From an uncultured Verrucomicrobiota bacterium (GTDB lineage: Bacteria; Verrucomicrobiota; Verrucomicrobiia; Limisphaerales; UBA9464): 64,000 bases of DNA. The stretch is from the NCBI GenBank assembly GCA_903922605.1, contig CAIXUG010000026.1, forward strand, positions 62,001 to 126,000, in the 5' to 3' direction. A program made the translations under genes and the position numbers. How positions within the stretch are numbered: position 1 is the stretch's first letter; each line of letters opens with the position of its first letter. Of this stretch, positions 30,932 to 38,855 are shown piece by piece. The notes below the pieces were generated by a model. The model saw nothing but the letters and a program-made list of their open reading frames with translations. It was not told the DNA's origin and searched no databases.

Positions 30932-30999
30932 GGACGCGAGGTTCAGAGGTTCCGCCGCAAGATTCAAGTTCGCGCGTGAACGGGGATTGGAAGGAGTCT

Positions 31000-31019
31000 G
31001 GAAAGCAGGAAAACAGGAA
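31000..31019 (+). repeat. Short dispersed repeat, type B, copy 1
   Basis: GGAAAGCAGGAAAACAGGAA. Nearly the same 20-mer occurs at 54129-54148 and, inverted, at 54360-54379. Here it lies just before the second type A inverted repeat, in the 188-base gap between ispE and ppnP. Confidence 0.75.
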
Positions 31020-31046
31020 AGGATGGCGAGGCCGCCGCCGAAGTAC

Positions 31047-31117
31047 GGAGCGCCGATCTCCGATCCGGCGCGGCCCGAACGAAGCACCCTCCACGCCGGG
31101 TCGGAGACCGGCGCTCC
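31047..31117. repeat. Dispersed inverted repeat, type A, copy 2
   Basis: A 71-base element with arms at 31047-31070 and 31094-31117. The left arm starts GGAGCGCCGATCTCCGATCC and the right arm ends ACCGGCGCTCC. It matches copy 1 at 27071-27142 along the arms and in part of the loop. It ends 3 bases before the ispE stop codon. Confidence 0.85.
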
Positions 31118-31119
31118 GC

Positions 31120-31992
31120 TCAAAGCGTGACCACTTGCAACCAGCCCGCGTCGCCGAACTTGGCGCGAAACGGCTGCACCGCCGCCGCCGCCGAGGCGGT
31201 GTTAGGGAACAGGGCGAACGTGGTCGAGCCGCTTCCGCTCATCAGCGTACCGAATGCGCCCCGCTCCCGCAGAAAATCCTGGTAGAGCCGGAGGATGGGA
31301 TATTTTTCGAGGACGGGAGCCTCCAGCGAATTGTAGAGCGCCTGCCCGGCGGCGGTGAGGTCCCCCCGGCGAAAAACCTCGGCCACTTCCTGCGCGCGGC
31401 CGGAACATCCGTTCAGGGCTTCGGGAAACCGGGCCAGTTCCCGGAAGGCCCACGGGGTCGCCACGCCAAAACCGGGATGAAAAAGGAATATCGCGCACCC
31501 GTTCAGCAAGGAGAACGGTTCCAGCGGCGTGATCTGCTCGCCGCGTCCCGACGCCAGCGCAGGGTTGGGCTGGAGGAAGAAATTGACGTCACTCCCCAGC
31601 GTGGCCGCAATGGCGTCCAGGCGGGCAACGGGCAACGGCTGGCCGAAAAGCTCGTTCAATACGAGCAACGTGATGGCGGCATTGGCGCTGCCGGCTCCGA
31701 GGCCGGCTGCCAGCGGCAGGCGTTTTTCCAGATGCAGACGCACGCCGGAACGAATCCCGGCCGCCTCCAGAAATTTCGTCGTCGTCCGATGGACCAGATT
31801 CGTGCCGTCGCAGGGCAGGGCCGGATTGCTGCAGGTCAGGCCGATGCCTTCCGGGGCGGCTTCCGCGCTGATCTCGTCGTGCAATGGGACCGGGAAGAAC
31901 AGGGTTTCCAGCTCATGAAAACCATCGGCCCGCTTCCCGAGGATGTTCAGCAGGAAGTTGACCTTGCAGGGGGAGGAACGCCGGATGCGCAT
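31120..31992 (-). CDS. ispE: 4-diphosphocytidyl-2-C-methyl-D-erythritol kinase
   Basis: A 290-residue GHMP kinase of the non-mevalonate isoprenoid pathway. ATG at 31992 leads directly into SPCKVNFLLNILGKRADGFHELE, the family N-terminus with Lys10 and Asn12. The ATP loop is LPLAAGLGAGSANAA, and the third motif is LMSGSGSTTFALF. The longer frame upstream overlaps the terminator and lipoprotein gene and is rejected. No other isp genes are near. Confidence 0.95.
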   Translation of the reverse strand: MRIRRSSPCKVNFLLNILGKRADGFHELETLFFPVPLHDEISAEAAPEGIGLTCSNPALPCDGTNLVHRTTTKFLEAAGIRSGVRLHLEKRLPLAAGLGAGSANAAITLLVLNELFGQPLPVARLDAIAATLGSDVNFFLQPNPALASGRGEQITPLEPFSLLNGCAIFLFHPGFGVATPWAFRELARFPEALNGCSGRAQEVAEVFRRGDLTAAGQALYNSLEAPVLEKYPILRLYQDFLRERGAFGTLMSGSGSTTFALFPNTASAAAAVQPFRAKFGDAGWLQVVTL

Positions 31993-31996
31993 CAAC

Positions 31997-32024
31997 AAAA
32001 AAAACGCCAACCCACGGGTTGGCG
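31997..32024 (-). terminator. Rho-independent terminator of the TIGR04073-like lipoprotein gene
   Basis: On the minus strand CGCCAACCC, loop GT and GGGTTGGCG (32024-32005) are followed by eight T (32004-31997). It lies 24 bases after the lipoprotein stop and directly before the ispE start. Confidence 0.85.
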
Positions 32025-32047
32025 CGTTTTGATTCAGGCCGGAAAAC

Positions 32048-32476
32048 TTAGTCGCCCAGCACGCGGAAACGGCTACCGGGGAACATCGGGGCGATGTCGC
32101 CGGTGCCATCAAAGCCCAGCGAGGTGTCGGTCTCCAGCGTGGAGGTCGAGAGCGGACCGGGCTTGTAGCTGTCGGGATATACCGGATTCGTGGGCTTGAA
32201 GTAGGGATCGCTCGGAATCGGGAAGGTGACGACCTCGAACGCGCCGACCGCCGTACGGCCGATGGTGCGGTTGATGCCATGGATCACGCCCTGGGCGCCA
32301 GCCACGTCCGCACCGTCGTACAGGTAGCTCTGCTCATAGGAGCGCTGCAATTCCCCCATCCGGAACGGCTCGGTGAGGTTGTTGATGCCGCGGCCAAGCT
32401 TCTTCTCGGCGCTGGCGCAGCCGGTCAGCAGCGCGGCCGTACCGACAAGGGCGAAAACTGATTTCGTGAATCGCAT
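32048..32476 (-). CDS. Exosortase system-associated lipoprotein candidate (TIGR04073-like)
   Basis: A 142-residue lipoprotein. ATG at 32476 (MRFTKSVFALVGTAALLTGC) gives a standard lipobox. The body has KKLGRGINNLTEPFRMGELQ, GVIHGINRTIGRTAVGAFEV and VTFPIPSDPYFKPTNPVYPD, the pattern I recall for the TIGR04073 family found beside PEP-CTERM/exosortase systems. The role is unknown. A PEP-CTERM protein is encoded in the same window at 49855-50787, which supports the link. No exosortase gene is visible. Confidence 0.65.
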   Translation of the reverse strand: MRFTKSVFALVGTAALLTGCASAEKKLGRGINNLTEPFRMGELQRSYEQSYLYDGADVAGAQGVIHGINRTIGRTAVGAFEVVTFPIPSDPYFKPTNPVYPDSYKPGPLSTSTLETDTSLGFDGTGDIAPMFPGSRFRVLGD

Positions 32477-32544
32477 AGGAAAATGTTGGACGGACAAAAG
32501 CTAATCATGCCGCCGGGTCAGGCAAGCACGGAGTTTACTATTGT

Positions 32545-33567
32545 TCACGATTCACCCCGGGCGGCCATTTCCCGGCGCTCCTTGCGTTCCCACCACCAGG
32601 CGATGATCACGCTGATCTCGTAGAGCACATGCAGCGGCAGGAACAGGAGCATCATGTTGATGGGGTTGCCATCGGGCGTGATGAACGCCGCGATGACCAG
32701 GCCGGCCACCACCCAGTACATGCGGAACTTGTTCAGCTTGGTGGCGTTGAGGATGCCGATCTTCACCAGGGTGAGCAGCACCAGCGGCAGCTGGAAGGCG
32801 ATGCCCATCCCCAGCATGAAAATCGTGACGAAGCTGATGTACTGCTCCGCCTGCCACTCATCCGCGCCAAAGCCCAGCCACTGCGAGAAAGTCACGGTGG
32901 TGCTGAGGCAGATGATCAGCATCAGGAAGTAGCAGAACGCCACGCCGAGCATGAAGAGCCCGCTGGAAATGCTGGCCACCTTGAAGACGAATTTCTTCTC
33001 GTGAATGTGCAGCGCCGGGAGGATGAACTGGCCCAGAAAGAAGAGAATAAACGGGGCCGCCACCACGATTCCGCCGTAAATCGCGATGTCCATCACGATG
33101 TTGAAGCCGGAAATCGGGCCGAAGTTCTTGAGCTGGACGGAATTCTGTAACGTGGCTGCGACCGGCGGATTGGTCTCCGGCACGATGCCCATCACCCAGT
33201 TGGTACCGATCAGTTGGGGGGTAAGCCGGTAGAAGGAGTCCGCGTTGGTGGACAACCCGGGCAAGGCGGCCTGTTTGGCCATGTCCGGGGTTGGCATCCG
33301 GCCCAGCACGTTGGTGCCGAGCAGCAGGATGGTACGGGGGGCGGTGCTGGTACGGATCTTCAGCGCCTGCTCCAGCGGCCATTCGAGAAAACTGATGATC
33401 CAAGGCGCCGCGCTGAGGCAGACGACGAAGCCAATGGCAAAGGCCGCCGCCGACTTGATAAGTGTCCAGCGGAGATCCTCGAGGTGCTCGAGAAATGACT
33501 TGATCGGTCCACCACCCTCGTCCTCATTTTCAGACTCGGGTGGTAGCACCTCCAACTCGTCGGCCAT
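32545..33567 (-). CDS. tatC: Sec-independent translocase subunit TatC, with enlarged periplasmic loop
   Basis: A 340-residue membrane protein, the receptor core of twin-arginine export. The N-terminus has SFLEHLEDLRWTLIKSA, the conserved HLxELRxRL element. The usual six membrane segments are recognisable, with FELPLVLLTLVKIGI as a variant (FQLPLVLLTLVKIGI). The first periplasmic loop (residues about 70-153) is roughly 80 residues longer than usual, and total length exceeds the normal 240-260. It follows tatA by 18 bases. Confidence 0.93.
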   Translation of the reverse strand: MADELEVLPPESENEDEGGGPIKSFLEHLEDLRWTLIKSAAAFAIGFVVCLSAAPWIISFLEWPLEQALKIRTSTAPRTILLLGTNVLGRMPTPDMAKQAALPGLSTNADSFYRLTPQLIGTNWVMGIVPETNPPVAATLQNSVQLKNFGPISGFNIVMDIAIYGGIVVAAPFILFFLGQFILPALHIHEKKFVFKVASISSGLFMLGVAFCYFLMLIICLSTTVTFSQWLGFGADEWQAEQYISFVTIFMLGMGIAFQLPLVLLTLVKIGILNATKLNKFRMYWVVAGLVIAAFITPDGNPINMMLLFLPLHVLYEISVIIAWWWERKERREMAARGES

Positions 33568-33585
33568 GCCAGCGGGTCGGGGAGA

Positions 33586-33846
33586 TTAGCTCTGCGAAGG
33601 GCCCGACTGCGAGACAGTCTCGGTCGGCTTCTTCGGGGTGGGCGTGACGGGGGCGGCCGGGGTCTCGTAGGTGGCGCGTTCCAGCTCGTCCTGCACGTCG
33701 CGGGAGGCCTTCTTGAACTCCTTGATGCCGGTGCCGACGCCCTTCATGAGTTCAGGAACCTTCTTCGCGCCAAACAACACGAGCACGACAATCGCGATCC
33801 ACATGATCTCGCTGCCACCAATCAGAGCCAGTAACGGAGTGTTCAT
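33586..33846 (-). CDS. tatA: Sec-independent translocase subunit TatA/TatE
   Basis: An 86-residue protein with an N-terminal membrane helix ([20 protein letters not shown]), the hinge FGAKKVPEL, and an amphipathic helix ([17 protein letters not shown]). The Pro/Thr-rich tail is unstructured. It forms the Tat channel with TatC, which follows in the same operon. Several window proteins have RR-type signals that could be its cargo (54402 and 29614 genes). Confidence 0.94.
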   Translation of the reverse strand: MNTPLLALIGGSEIMWIAIVVLVLFGAKKVPELMKGVGTGIKEFKKASRDVQDELERATYETPAAPVTPTPKKPTETVSQSGPSQS

Positions 33847-33940
33847 AAAATTCTAAAGCCAGGGGAACCTAGGTGCCAAAAGCAGACCGGTAAAGGGGCA
33901 AAACATTCAGCCGAATCCGCGATAAATGGGGGTGGGAGGG

Positions 33941-33971
33941 AAAGCAAAGGCCCCGCCTTGCGGCGGGGCCT
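33941..33971 (-). terminator. Terminator after pal
   Basis: On the minus strand GGCCCCGCC, loop GCAA and GGCGGGGCC (33971-33950) are followed by TTTGCTTTCCC. It lies 18 bases after the pal stop and separates the Tol-Pal operon from tatAC. Confidence 0.75.
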
Positions 33972-33988
33972 CGCCAAAAGGGACGCGA

Positions 33989-34660
33989 TTACTTGAGATT
34001 TGCCGGCAGGAGCAGGATGAACTCCGCACGGCGGTTTTTCGCCCAGGCGGCCTCGTCGTGGCCCGGATCAGCGGGCTTGTCCTCGCCGTAGGGCTCGGTG
34101 GTGATGCGGTCGGCAGGTACACCGCCGTTGATCAGCTGTTCACGAACCGCCAGGGCGCGGCGCTCGCTGAGCGCACGGTTGTATTCCTCGGTACCCCGCT
34201 CGTCGGCATGGCCGGCCACCTTGAGGTTGGCCTCGGCATGCGACTTCAGGAAATCAGCCACCGTCGTAACTTTCGACGCCTCAGAGGTTTTGACCGCCGA
34301 CTTGTCGTAGTCGAAATAAACCGTAGCCCCGGCGAAGGTGGCGGCGTCTTCGATGCGGCCATCCCCAAGATTGCCCGTCGGAAGACCGGTCGAGCCGGTC
34401 GAGTTCCCTGGACCGCCCGGGGTTGACGTATCGATAGGCTGTTCAAGGCGTCCTGGGTTATTGCCCGGACCCAACGGGCGTCCACCATAATCGATGGGCG
34501 GACGATTAATAGGGCCAGTGGGCACCACAGTAACAGGTGCCGTAGCCGAGCCGACACTGCCGGGGATAGGGGTAATGTTTTTGGGCTTTTTGGAGCAGCC
34601 GGGAGCGATCGCCAGAACGGCGACAAGTGACAACAGACCAAGTTTGGCCAAAGAATTCAT
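33989..34660 (-). CDS. pal: Peptidoglycan-associated lipoprotein Pal (OmpA family)
   Basis: A 223-residue outer-membrane lipoprotein. Signal and lipobox are MNSLAKLGLLSLVAVLAIA, PGC. A Pro/Gly-rich linker spans about residues 25-105. The OmpA-like domain has VYFDYDKSAV, VAGHADERGTEEYN and the peptidoglycan-binding KNRRAEF. It anchors the outer membrane to peptidoglycan and interacts with TolB, whose gene is immediately upstream in the operon. Confidence 0.95.
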   Translation of the reverse strand: MNSLAKLGLLSLVAVLAIAPGCSKKPKNITPIPGSVGSATAPVTVVPTGPINRPPIDYGGRPLGPGNNPGRLEQPIDTSTPGGPGNSTGSTGLPTGNLGDGRIEDAATFAGATVYFDYDKSAVKTSEASKVTTVADFLKSHAEANLKVAGHADERGTEEYNRALSERRALAVREQLINGGVPADRITTEPYGEDKPADPGHDEAAWAKNRRAEFILLLPANLK

Positions 34661-34683
34661 AGGGATCCTGCGCGCTAAGGAGG

Positions 34684-35862
34684 CTATTTAGCCCAACTGG
34701 GTTGGGAACAGCTTCCAGAAAGACGGGCGACATCCTTGACCTGTCGCGTAGGCACGTCAAGCAGTGACAAGCGCCGGGCACCATCCCGGCCCCGGGTAAA
34801 TACGATTGTCCGCGAATTGGGAGCCCAAGAAGGGTCTTCCCCGGCGGTGATCGGCTTGGCGTCACCACCTCCCGCTCCGACAAGATAGATCGTAAATTCG
34901 CCCGAGGCCCGGGTGAAAGCGATCTGGGTGCCATCGGGCGACCAATCCGGCTCGGTGCAGTTCACCACGCCTCCCGTCGCCAGCCGTCGCAGCTCGCCCC
35001 CACTTGCCGGGATCGTATAGAGCTGGGCCCGGCCATCCTTGGTGGAAGTCAGGCAGATCGTTTTGCTGTCCGGCGACCAGCAGGGGGAGGATTCCGGCTC
35101 CGGGGTATGGGTGAGCTGGCGCAGGCCCGAGCCGTCGAGATTGGCCACCCAGAGATCCGGGCTGCCCGACTTGCTCAGGATCAGCGCCACCTTGGTGCCG
35201 TCCGGCGAGATGGCGGCGCTGGAATTCTGGCCGTTAAAGGCGAAAACGCGGGTCCGGGCGCCCGTGCTCAAATTGTGCGAGTAAACCGCCGGCCCCCCCG
35301 CCCGATAGCTGGTGTAAAAAAGCGCCAATTGACCCGGCACCCAGGCGGGCGAGGTCGCAATGGTTTTATCCTCGGTGGCCTGGAAGGCATTGGCCCCGTC
35401 GTAATCGCTCACGAAAATCTCCCCGATGTTCTCCCCAGCGGCGTTCCGGAGGCCGGATTGTGCCTTGTAGGCAATCTTGGTGCGCGCGATGCCGGGCACC
35501 CCGGTGATGGCCTTGACCACGTCATCCGAGAGCATGTGCGCCTGCGCCCGGGTGGTGCCACCCGGATAGCTGCGGGCAAAGAGGGCGTGTTTGTTGCCGG
35601 TATCCAGGAGCGTGCCCTGCACCTCAGCGCTCTTGCCCGCCTTAAGCTCGTATTGGGCCTGGGCGGGCGAAACAATTTCGAAGCCGGCCACATAGAGGTC
35701 AAATTTCAGGACCTTCTCCGCCTCATCCGCATAACCGGTGAGCGTGATCGGGATGGGCGGCTGCTTCTTGGCGGTGTTGCCGGTAACCACAATTTCCTGG
35801 GCAAACGCGGGCAGGATGGTAGCGCAGACGGCAAGCGTCTGCAGGAACGGAGGGAACTTCAT
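34684..35862 (-). CDS. tolB: Tol-Pal system beta-propeller protein TolB
   Basis: A 392-residue periplasmic protein with a signal peptide (MKFPPFLQTLAVCATILPAFAQ). Residues about 25-150 form the N-terminal alpha/beta domain, and the remainder a six-bladed propeller with FVSDYDGAN-type, ISPDGTKVALIL, CWSPDSKTICL and DWSPDGTQIAF repeats. It bridges Pal and the inner-membrane TolQRA complex. Its ATG overlaps the tolA-like stop by 4 bases. Confidence 0.95.
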   Translation of the reverse strand: MKFPPFLQTLAVCATILPAFAQEIVVTGNTAKKQPPIPITLTGYADEAEKVLKFDLYVAGFEIVSPAQAQYELKAGKSAEVQGTLLDTGNKHALFARSYPGGTTRAQAHMLSDDVVKAITGVPGIARTKIAYKAQSGLRNAAGENIGEIFVSDYDGANAFQATEDKTIATSPAWVPGQLALFYTSYRAGGPAVYSHNLSTGARTRVFAFNGQNSSAAISPDGTKVALILSKSGSPDLWVANLDGSGLRQLTHTPEPESSPCWSPDSKTICLTSTKDGRAQLYTIPASGGELRRLATGGVVNCTEPDWSPDGTQIAFTRASGEFTIYLVGAGGGDAKPITAGEDPSWAPNSRTIVFTRGRDGARRLSLLDVPTRQVKDVARLSGSCSQPSWAK

Positions 35863-36812
35863 GTGTTGGAATCTGCTTCGAGGGTAAATTTGATGCGGAA
35901 AGTGCGTTGGGCATCCGTGGTGCTGTCGGGCAGCGGACGTAGCTGCTGATAGTTGCGGATCAAACTGATCACGGAATCGTCGAGTTCACGGTAGCCGGAT
36001 TTTTCGAATTTGGAGTCAAGCAGACGGCCATCCCGGGCGATGACCACTTCCACCACGATGGACGCCGAGCGCACCGAGAGGGCCGAGGGCTTGTGCCAGT
36101 ACTGCTTGTAAAAGTCGCCGAGATAGGAGCCGTACGGCGCGTAGGCCTGGCCGCCGGGACCGGGCATTTCAATGGTGGTACTGGCGGAGGTCTGCTTGCC
36201 CACAGCCTGGGCGGCACCACCCAGGGTTTTGGCCAGCTCCGCCCGCTCCGCATTCAGCCGGGCGACCTGATTCGCCCGGTCGCGCCGGCGCTGCGCGGCT
36301 GCCTCCTGTTCCGCTGCCGCCTCACGTTCCGCCGCGTCGTCCTTGGGGTTCCGCTTCTTGGGCTCTTCGGCGACCTTGATGTCAGAGGCGGTCTTGGCCG
36401 GCTTCCTGACCGGCTTCTTATGCACGACCGGATCGGTATCTTGGGACGGATTCTCCGATTTCGGGCGGACCGGATCAGGCGCCACGGCCACCGGCTTGTT
36501 GACCTTTTCGGCGACCTTCACCGGCTTGGGCTTCGGTTCGGGCTCAGGCTCAGGCTCGGCAGGTTTGGGTTCGGTGTGCCTGGGCTCAACCGGTTGCGGC
36601 TGGACCTTGGGCAGGGTCGTGGGCGGCTGGACGTTGGGATTGCCCCCGCCGATTTTGTCACCATCCGTCAGCTTAATGTCGGGTGTGTAGAGTGTGAGGA
36701 TCGGCCCCGGCGGCTGCTCCCGGGTGAACGCCGGCGTGAACAGCAGCAAGGAAAGCAGCGTGCCGTGAATGAGCACGGAGGCCACAAGGCATCGTTGCTG
36801 CGTGGAAATCAT
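35859..36812 (-). CDS. TolA/TonB-like protein of the Tol-Pal system
   Basis: A 317-residue protein anchored by residues 10-29 (VASVLIHGTLLSLLLFTPAF). A long Pro, Glu and Lys-rich stretch (about 60-145) is followed by an Ala/Glu/Arg coiled coil (KDDAAEREAAAEQEAAAQRR). The C-terminal domain has SASIVVEVVIARDGRLLDSK and SVISLIRNYQQLRPLP, a TonB/TolA C-terminal fold. Position between tolR and tolB supports the role of TolA, the energy-transducing stalk. Overlap with tolB shows coupling. Confidence 0.88.
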   Translation of the reverse strand: MISTQQRCLVASVLIHGTLLSLLLFTPAFTREQPPGPILTLYTPDIKLTDGDKIGGGNPNVQPPTTLPKVQPQPVEPRHTEPKPAEPEPEPEPKPKPVKVAEKVNKPVAVAPDPVRPKSENPSQDTDPVVHKKPVRKPAKTASDIKVAEEPKKRNPKDDAAEREAAAEQEAAAQRRRDRANQVARLNAERAELAKTLGGAAQAVGKQTSASTTIEMPGPGGQAYAPYGSYLGDFYKQYWHKPSALSVRSASIVVEVVIARDGRLLDSKFEKSGYRELDDSVISLIRNYQQLRPLPDSTTDAQRTFRIKFTLEADSNT

Positions 36813-36814
36813 GG

Positions 36815-37237
36815 TCAGTGCCGGCTCTTTGGCTCGGTGGCCAGGTCAAAGCGCGTGATGCCATTGCGCCGGCAGATGTCCAGAATCGTCACCAGCGTCT
36901 GGGCCGGCCCGCTGCCTTCCACCCGGACGCGCACGACCAGGTTCTTGTTGGCCCGATAGGCCGCCACCAACTGCTGCTCCAGTTCCCGTTCACCGCCGAT
37001 CCGCCGGCCTTTGAACCGGAACTCACCGTTGGTGGTACCCTCGACCGTCACCACATCCGAGGCATTGGCGGTCTGCTTGGCCTCACCGCCGTTGGGCAGC
37101 TTGAGGCTGAGGCTCTGCTCCAGCAGGGGCGTGGTGATGATGAAGATGATCAGCAGCACGAACGCGAGGTCGAGCAGCGGCGTGACGTTGATCTCGTTCA
37201 GCGTCACCAGCTGGTTGCGGGAGGAGAAGCGGCGCAT
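36815..37237 (-). CDS. tolR: ExbD/TolR family proton-channel protein
   Basis: A 140-residue protein with a single N-terminal membrane helix. INVTPLLDLAFVLLIIFIIT holds the conserved Asp of the proton path. The periplasmic part is typical (GGERELEQQLVAAYRANK). It works with TolQ to energise the TolA-like protein. Its stop lies 2 bases before that start. The gene encoding the zinc-ribbon protein separates it from tolQ. Confidence 0.94.
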   Translation of the reverse strand: MRRFSSRNQLVTLNEINVTPLLDLAFVLLIIFIITTPLLEQSLSLKLPNGGEAKQTANASDVVTVEGTTNGEFRFKGRRIGGERELEQQLVAAYRANKNLVVRVRVEGSGPAQTLVTILDICRRNGITRFDLATEPKSRH

Positions 37238-37249
37238 GGTCGGGGCGGG

Positions 37250-37993
37250 TTACCAGAGACGCGGCAGGCGCACGCCGGAAAGCCAGACGGCCAGCCCAAA
37301 CAGCAGCAGCAGGCCCACCAGCGCGAGGGCGAAATAGAGCAGGTTCACCGGCTTGGGCTCGGCGCCGTCCTTCCAGCGCTCCTGCACGGTTCGATGCAGC
37401 TTGCGCTGGCACCGCTCACAGCGCGAATGAACCCGGGCGTTGCGGTGATTGCACTTGGTGCAGAAGACAAACAGGTGGGCACCGCAAGATTCGCACAGGT
37501 CGATGCCGTGCGGGTTCAGGTGCTCGCATTTCACACAGAGCACGCCCGGACCCATCGGTCCGTCCTCCCGGGGTGCCGGCAGGGGCTGCTGTAACTGGCG
37601 GGGATGGCACTTTTCGCAGTGGTCCAGCACGCACGGATTCAGGTGCCCACACCTCGGACAGGGGGCAAAGAGCGCCGCCTGGCAGGTCTCACATTTTTCC
37701 AGTCCCAGCGGGTTCAGATGCTCGCATTTCGCGCAAAGGACGCCTTGTCCTCGCGGTCCGGATTCGTGGTTTTCCGGCGGGGCCACGGGGATCTGCCGCC
37801 GCTTGCATTCCACGCAGTGGTCCAACACCGCCGGGTTCCGGTGCCCGCACGTCGGACAGGAGACGTAAAGCGGTGCCTGGCAGGTCTCGCATTGCTCGAT
37901 GCCCAAGGGGTTCAGGTGCTCGCACTTGGCGCAGAGCACGCCCCTGCCTTGGCGCTTTACGGCATCATCCGCTGCTGGGGTCAGTTCGCTCAT
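37250..37993 (-). CDS. Tail-anchored protein with three tandem double zinc ribbons, inside the tol operon
   Basis: A 247-residue protein of no family I can name. It has twelve CxxC pairs, at 21/24, 35/38, 46/49, 60/63, 87/90, 101/104, 112/115, 126/129, 153/156, 167/170, 178/181 and 192/195. They form three repeats of exactly 66 residues, each holding two zinc ribbons (CAKCEHLNPLGIEQCETC, then CPTCGHRNPAVLDHCVEC). A single membrane helix at about 217-239 ends the protein, so the ribbons should face the cytoplasm. It lies 3 bases after tolQ and 12 before tolR. A regulatory or protein-binding role with the motor is inferred from position only. Confidence 0.8.
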   Translation of the reverse strand: MSELTPAADDAVKRQGRGVLCAKCEHLNPLGIEQCETCQAPLYVSCPTCGHRNPAVLDHCVECKRRQIPVAPPENHESGPRGQGVLCAKCEHLNPLGLEKCETCQAALFAPCPRCGHLNPCVLDHCEKCHPRQLQQPLPAPREDGPMGPGVLCVKCEHLNPHGIDLCESCGAHLFVFCTKCNHRNARVHSRCERCQRKLHRTVQERWKDGAEPKPVNLLYFALALVGLLLLFGLAVWLSGVRLPRLW

Positions 37994-37996
37994 CGG

Positions 37997-38731
37997 TTAC
38001 TCGTCGTCTTTCAGGAATTCCGTCTCCATGCGGGACGCCAGACTCTGGGCAAAGTTGTCCAGCTCAACGGTCAGCACGCGCAGGTTGTGAACCAGCCAGT
38101 TATAGCCGAACATGGAGGGAATCGCCACCAGCAAACCGGCCACGGTGGTGATCAGGGCGGCGGCCACACCGGGTGCCATCGCGGCCAGGTCGGCGCGGTT
38201 GCCCGCCTGGGCGGCCATGGCGACACCGCCGAAGGCGTCCATCACGCCCCAGACCGTGCCCAGCAGGCCGAGGAACGGCGCACCGCTTACGGCGGCCGCC
38301 AGGAGCACGAGACCGGATTCCAGTTTCAGGGCTTCCCGGGCCACCGCCCCTTCCAAGGAGCGTTTCACGTGCTCCATCGTCTTGATGGAGACATGTGTTT
38401 TGCGGCCACCCTCCGCATTCCGCAAACGGCCTTCCAGGTCGGTGCAGCCATCCTGATAGACGGCGAACAGCGGGCAGCCATCCACGGGCAGCTTGCGGTC
38501 GTAGATGCCGAGCACGGACTTCTGCCCGCGGTACTCCGATTCGAAGTAGTGGTTCAGGCGCTTGGCCCGGCGCATCTGCTGCGCCTTGGTCAACATCACC
38601 GCCCACGCGAAAATGGAGAAAATTGCCAGGACAAGGATGATGACCTTGGCCTCGGGGGTGGCCTTGTCCCAGACATAGCTGAGCTTCATGCCACTATCAC
38701 CAGTGGCGAAAAGCCCGGACAACAGGTTCAT
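37997..38731 (-). CDS. tolQ: MotA/TolQ/ExbB proton-channel family protein
   Basis: A 244-residue protein with three membrane helices (near residues 28-48, 140-165 and 185-207). The conserved TolQ core is SGAPFLGLLGTVWGVMDAF and PGVAAALITTVAGLLVAIPS. With TolR it forms the proton-driven motor that powers Tol-Pal during cell constriction. It is the first gene of the minus-strand operon, behind a promoter at 38773-38801. Confidence 0.95.
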   Translation of the reverse strand: MNLLSGLFATGDSGMKLSYVWDKATPEAKVIILVLAIFSIFAWAVMLTKAQQMRRAKRLNHYFESEYRGQKSVLGIYDRKLPVDGCPLFAVYQDGCTDLEGRLRNAEGGRKTHVSIKTMEHVKRSLEGAVAREALKLESGLVLLAAAVSGAPFLGLLGTVWGVMDAFGGVAMAAQAGNRADLAAMAPGVAAALITTVAGLLVAIPSMFGYNWLVHNLRVLTVELDNFAQSLASRMETEFLKDDE

Positions 38732-38772
38732 TTATGACGGTTCAATTCTTGAAATCTCCAACGCGCACGCCC

Positions 38773-38801
38773 CGTTTAATGCCCGCCATCCGGACGGTCA
38801 A
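38773..38801 (-). promoter_or_regulatory. Sigma-70-type promoter of the Tol-Pal operon
   Basis: On the minus strand TTGACC (38801-38796), a 17-base spacer and TAAACG (38778-38773). The expected start point near 38766 leaves a leader of about 35 bases before tolQ. The fit at -10 is moderate. Confidence 0.5.
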
Positions 38802-38855
38802 AACCTTTTAGCGTGCCGTTGTTCACTTCCCTGACGGGAATCGGCTCTGCGGCGT

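Noticed and set aside
33850-33879. TTGGCA-18-TAGAAT promoter-like sequence directly upstream of tatA
   Set aside because: The -10 ends 3 bases before the tatA start codon, which would require a leaderless transcript; without evidence I do not annotate it.
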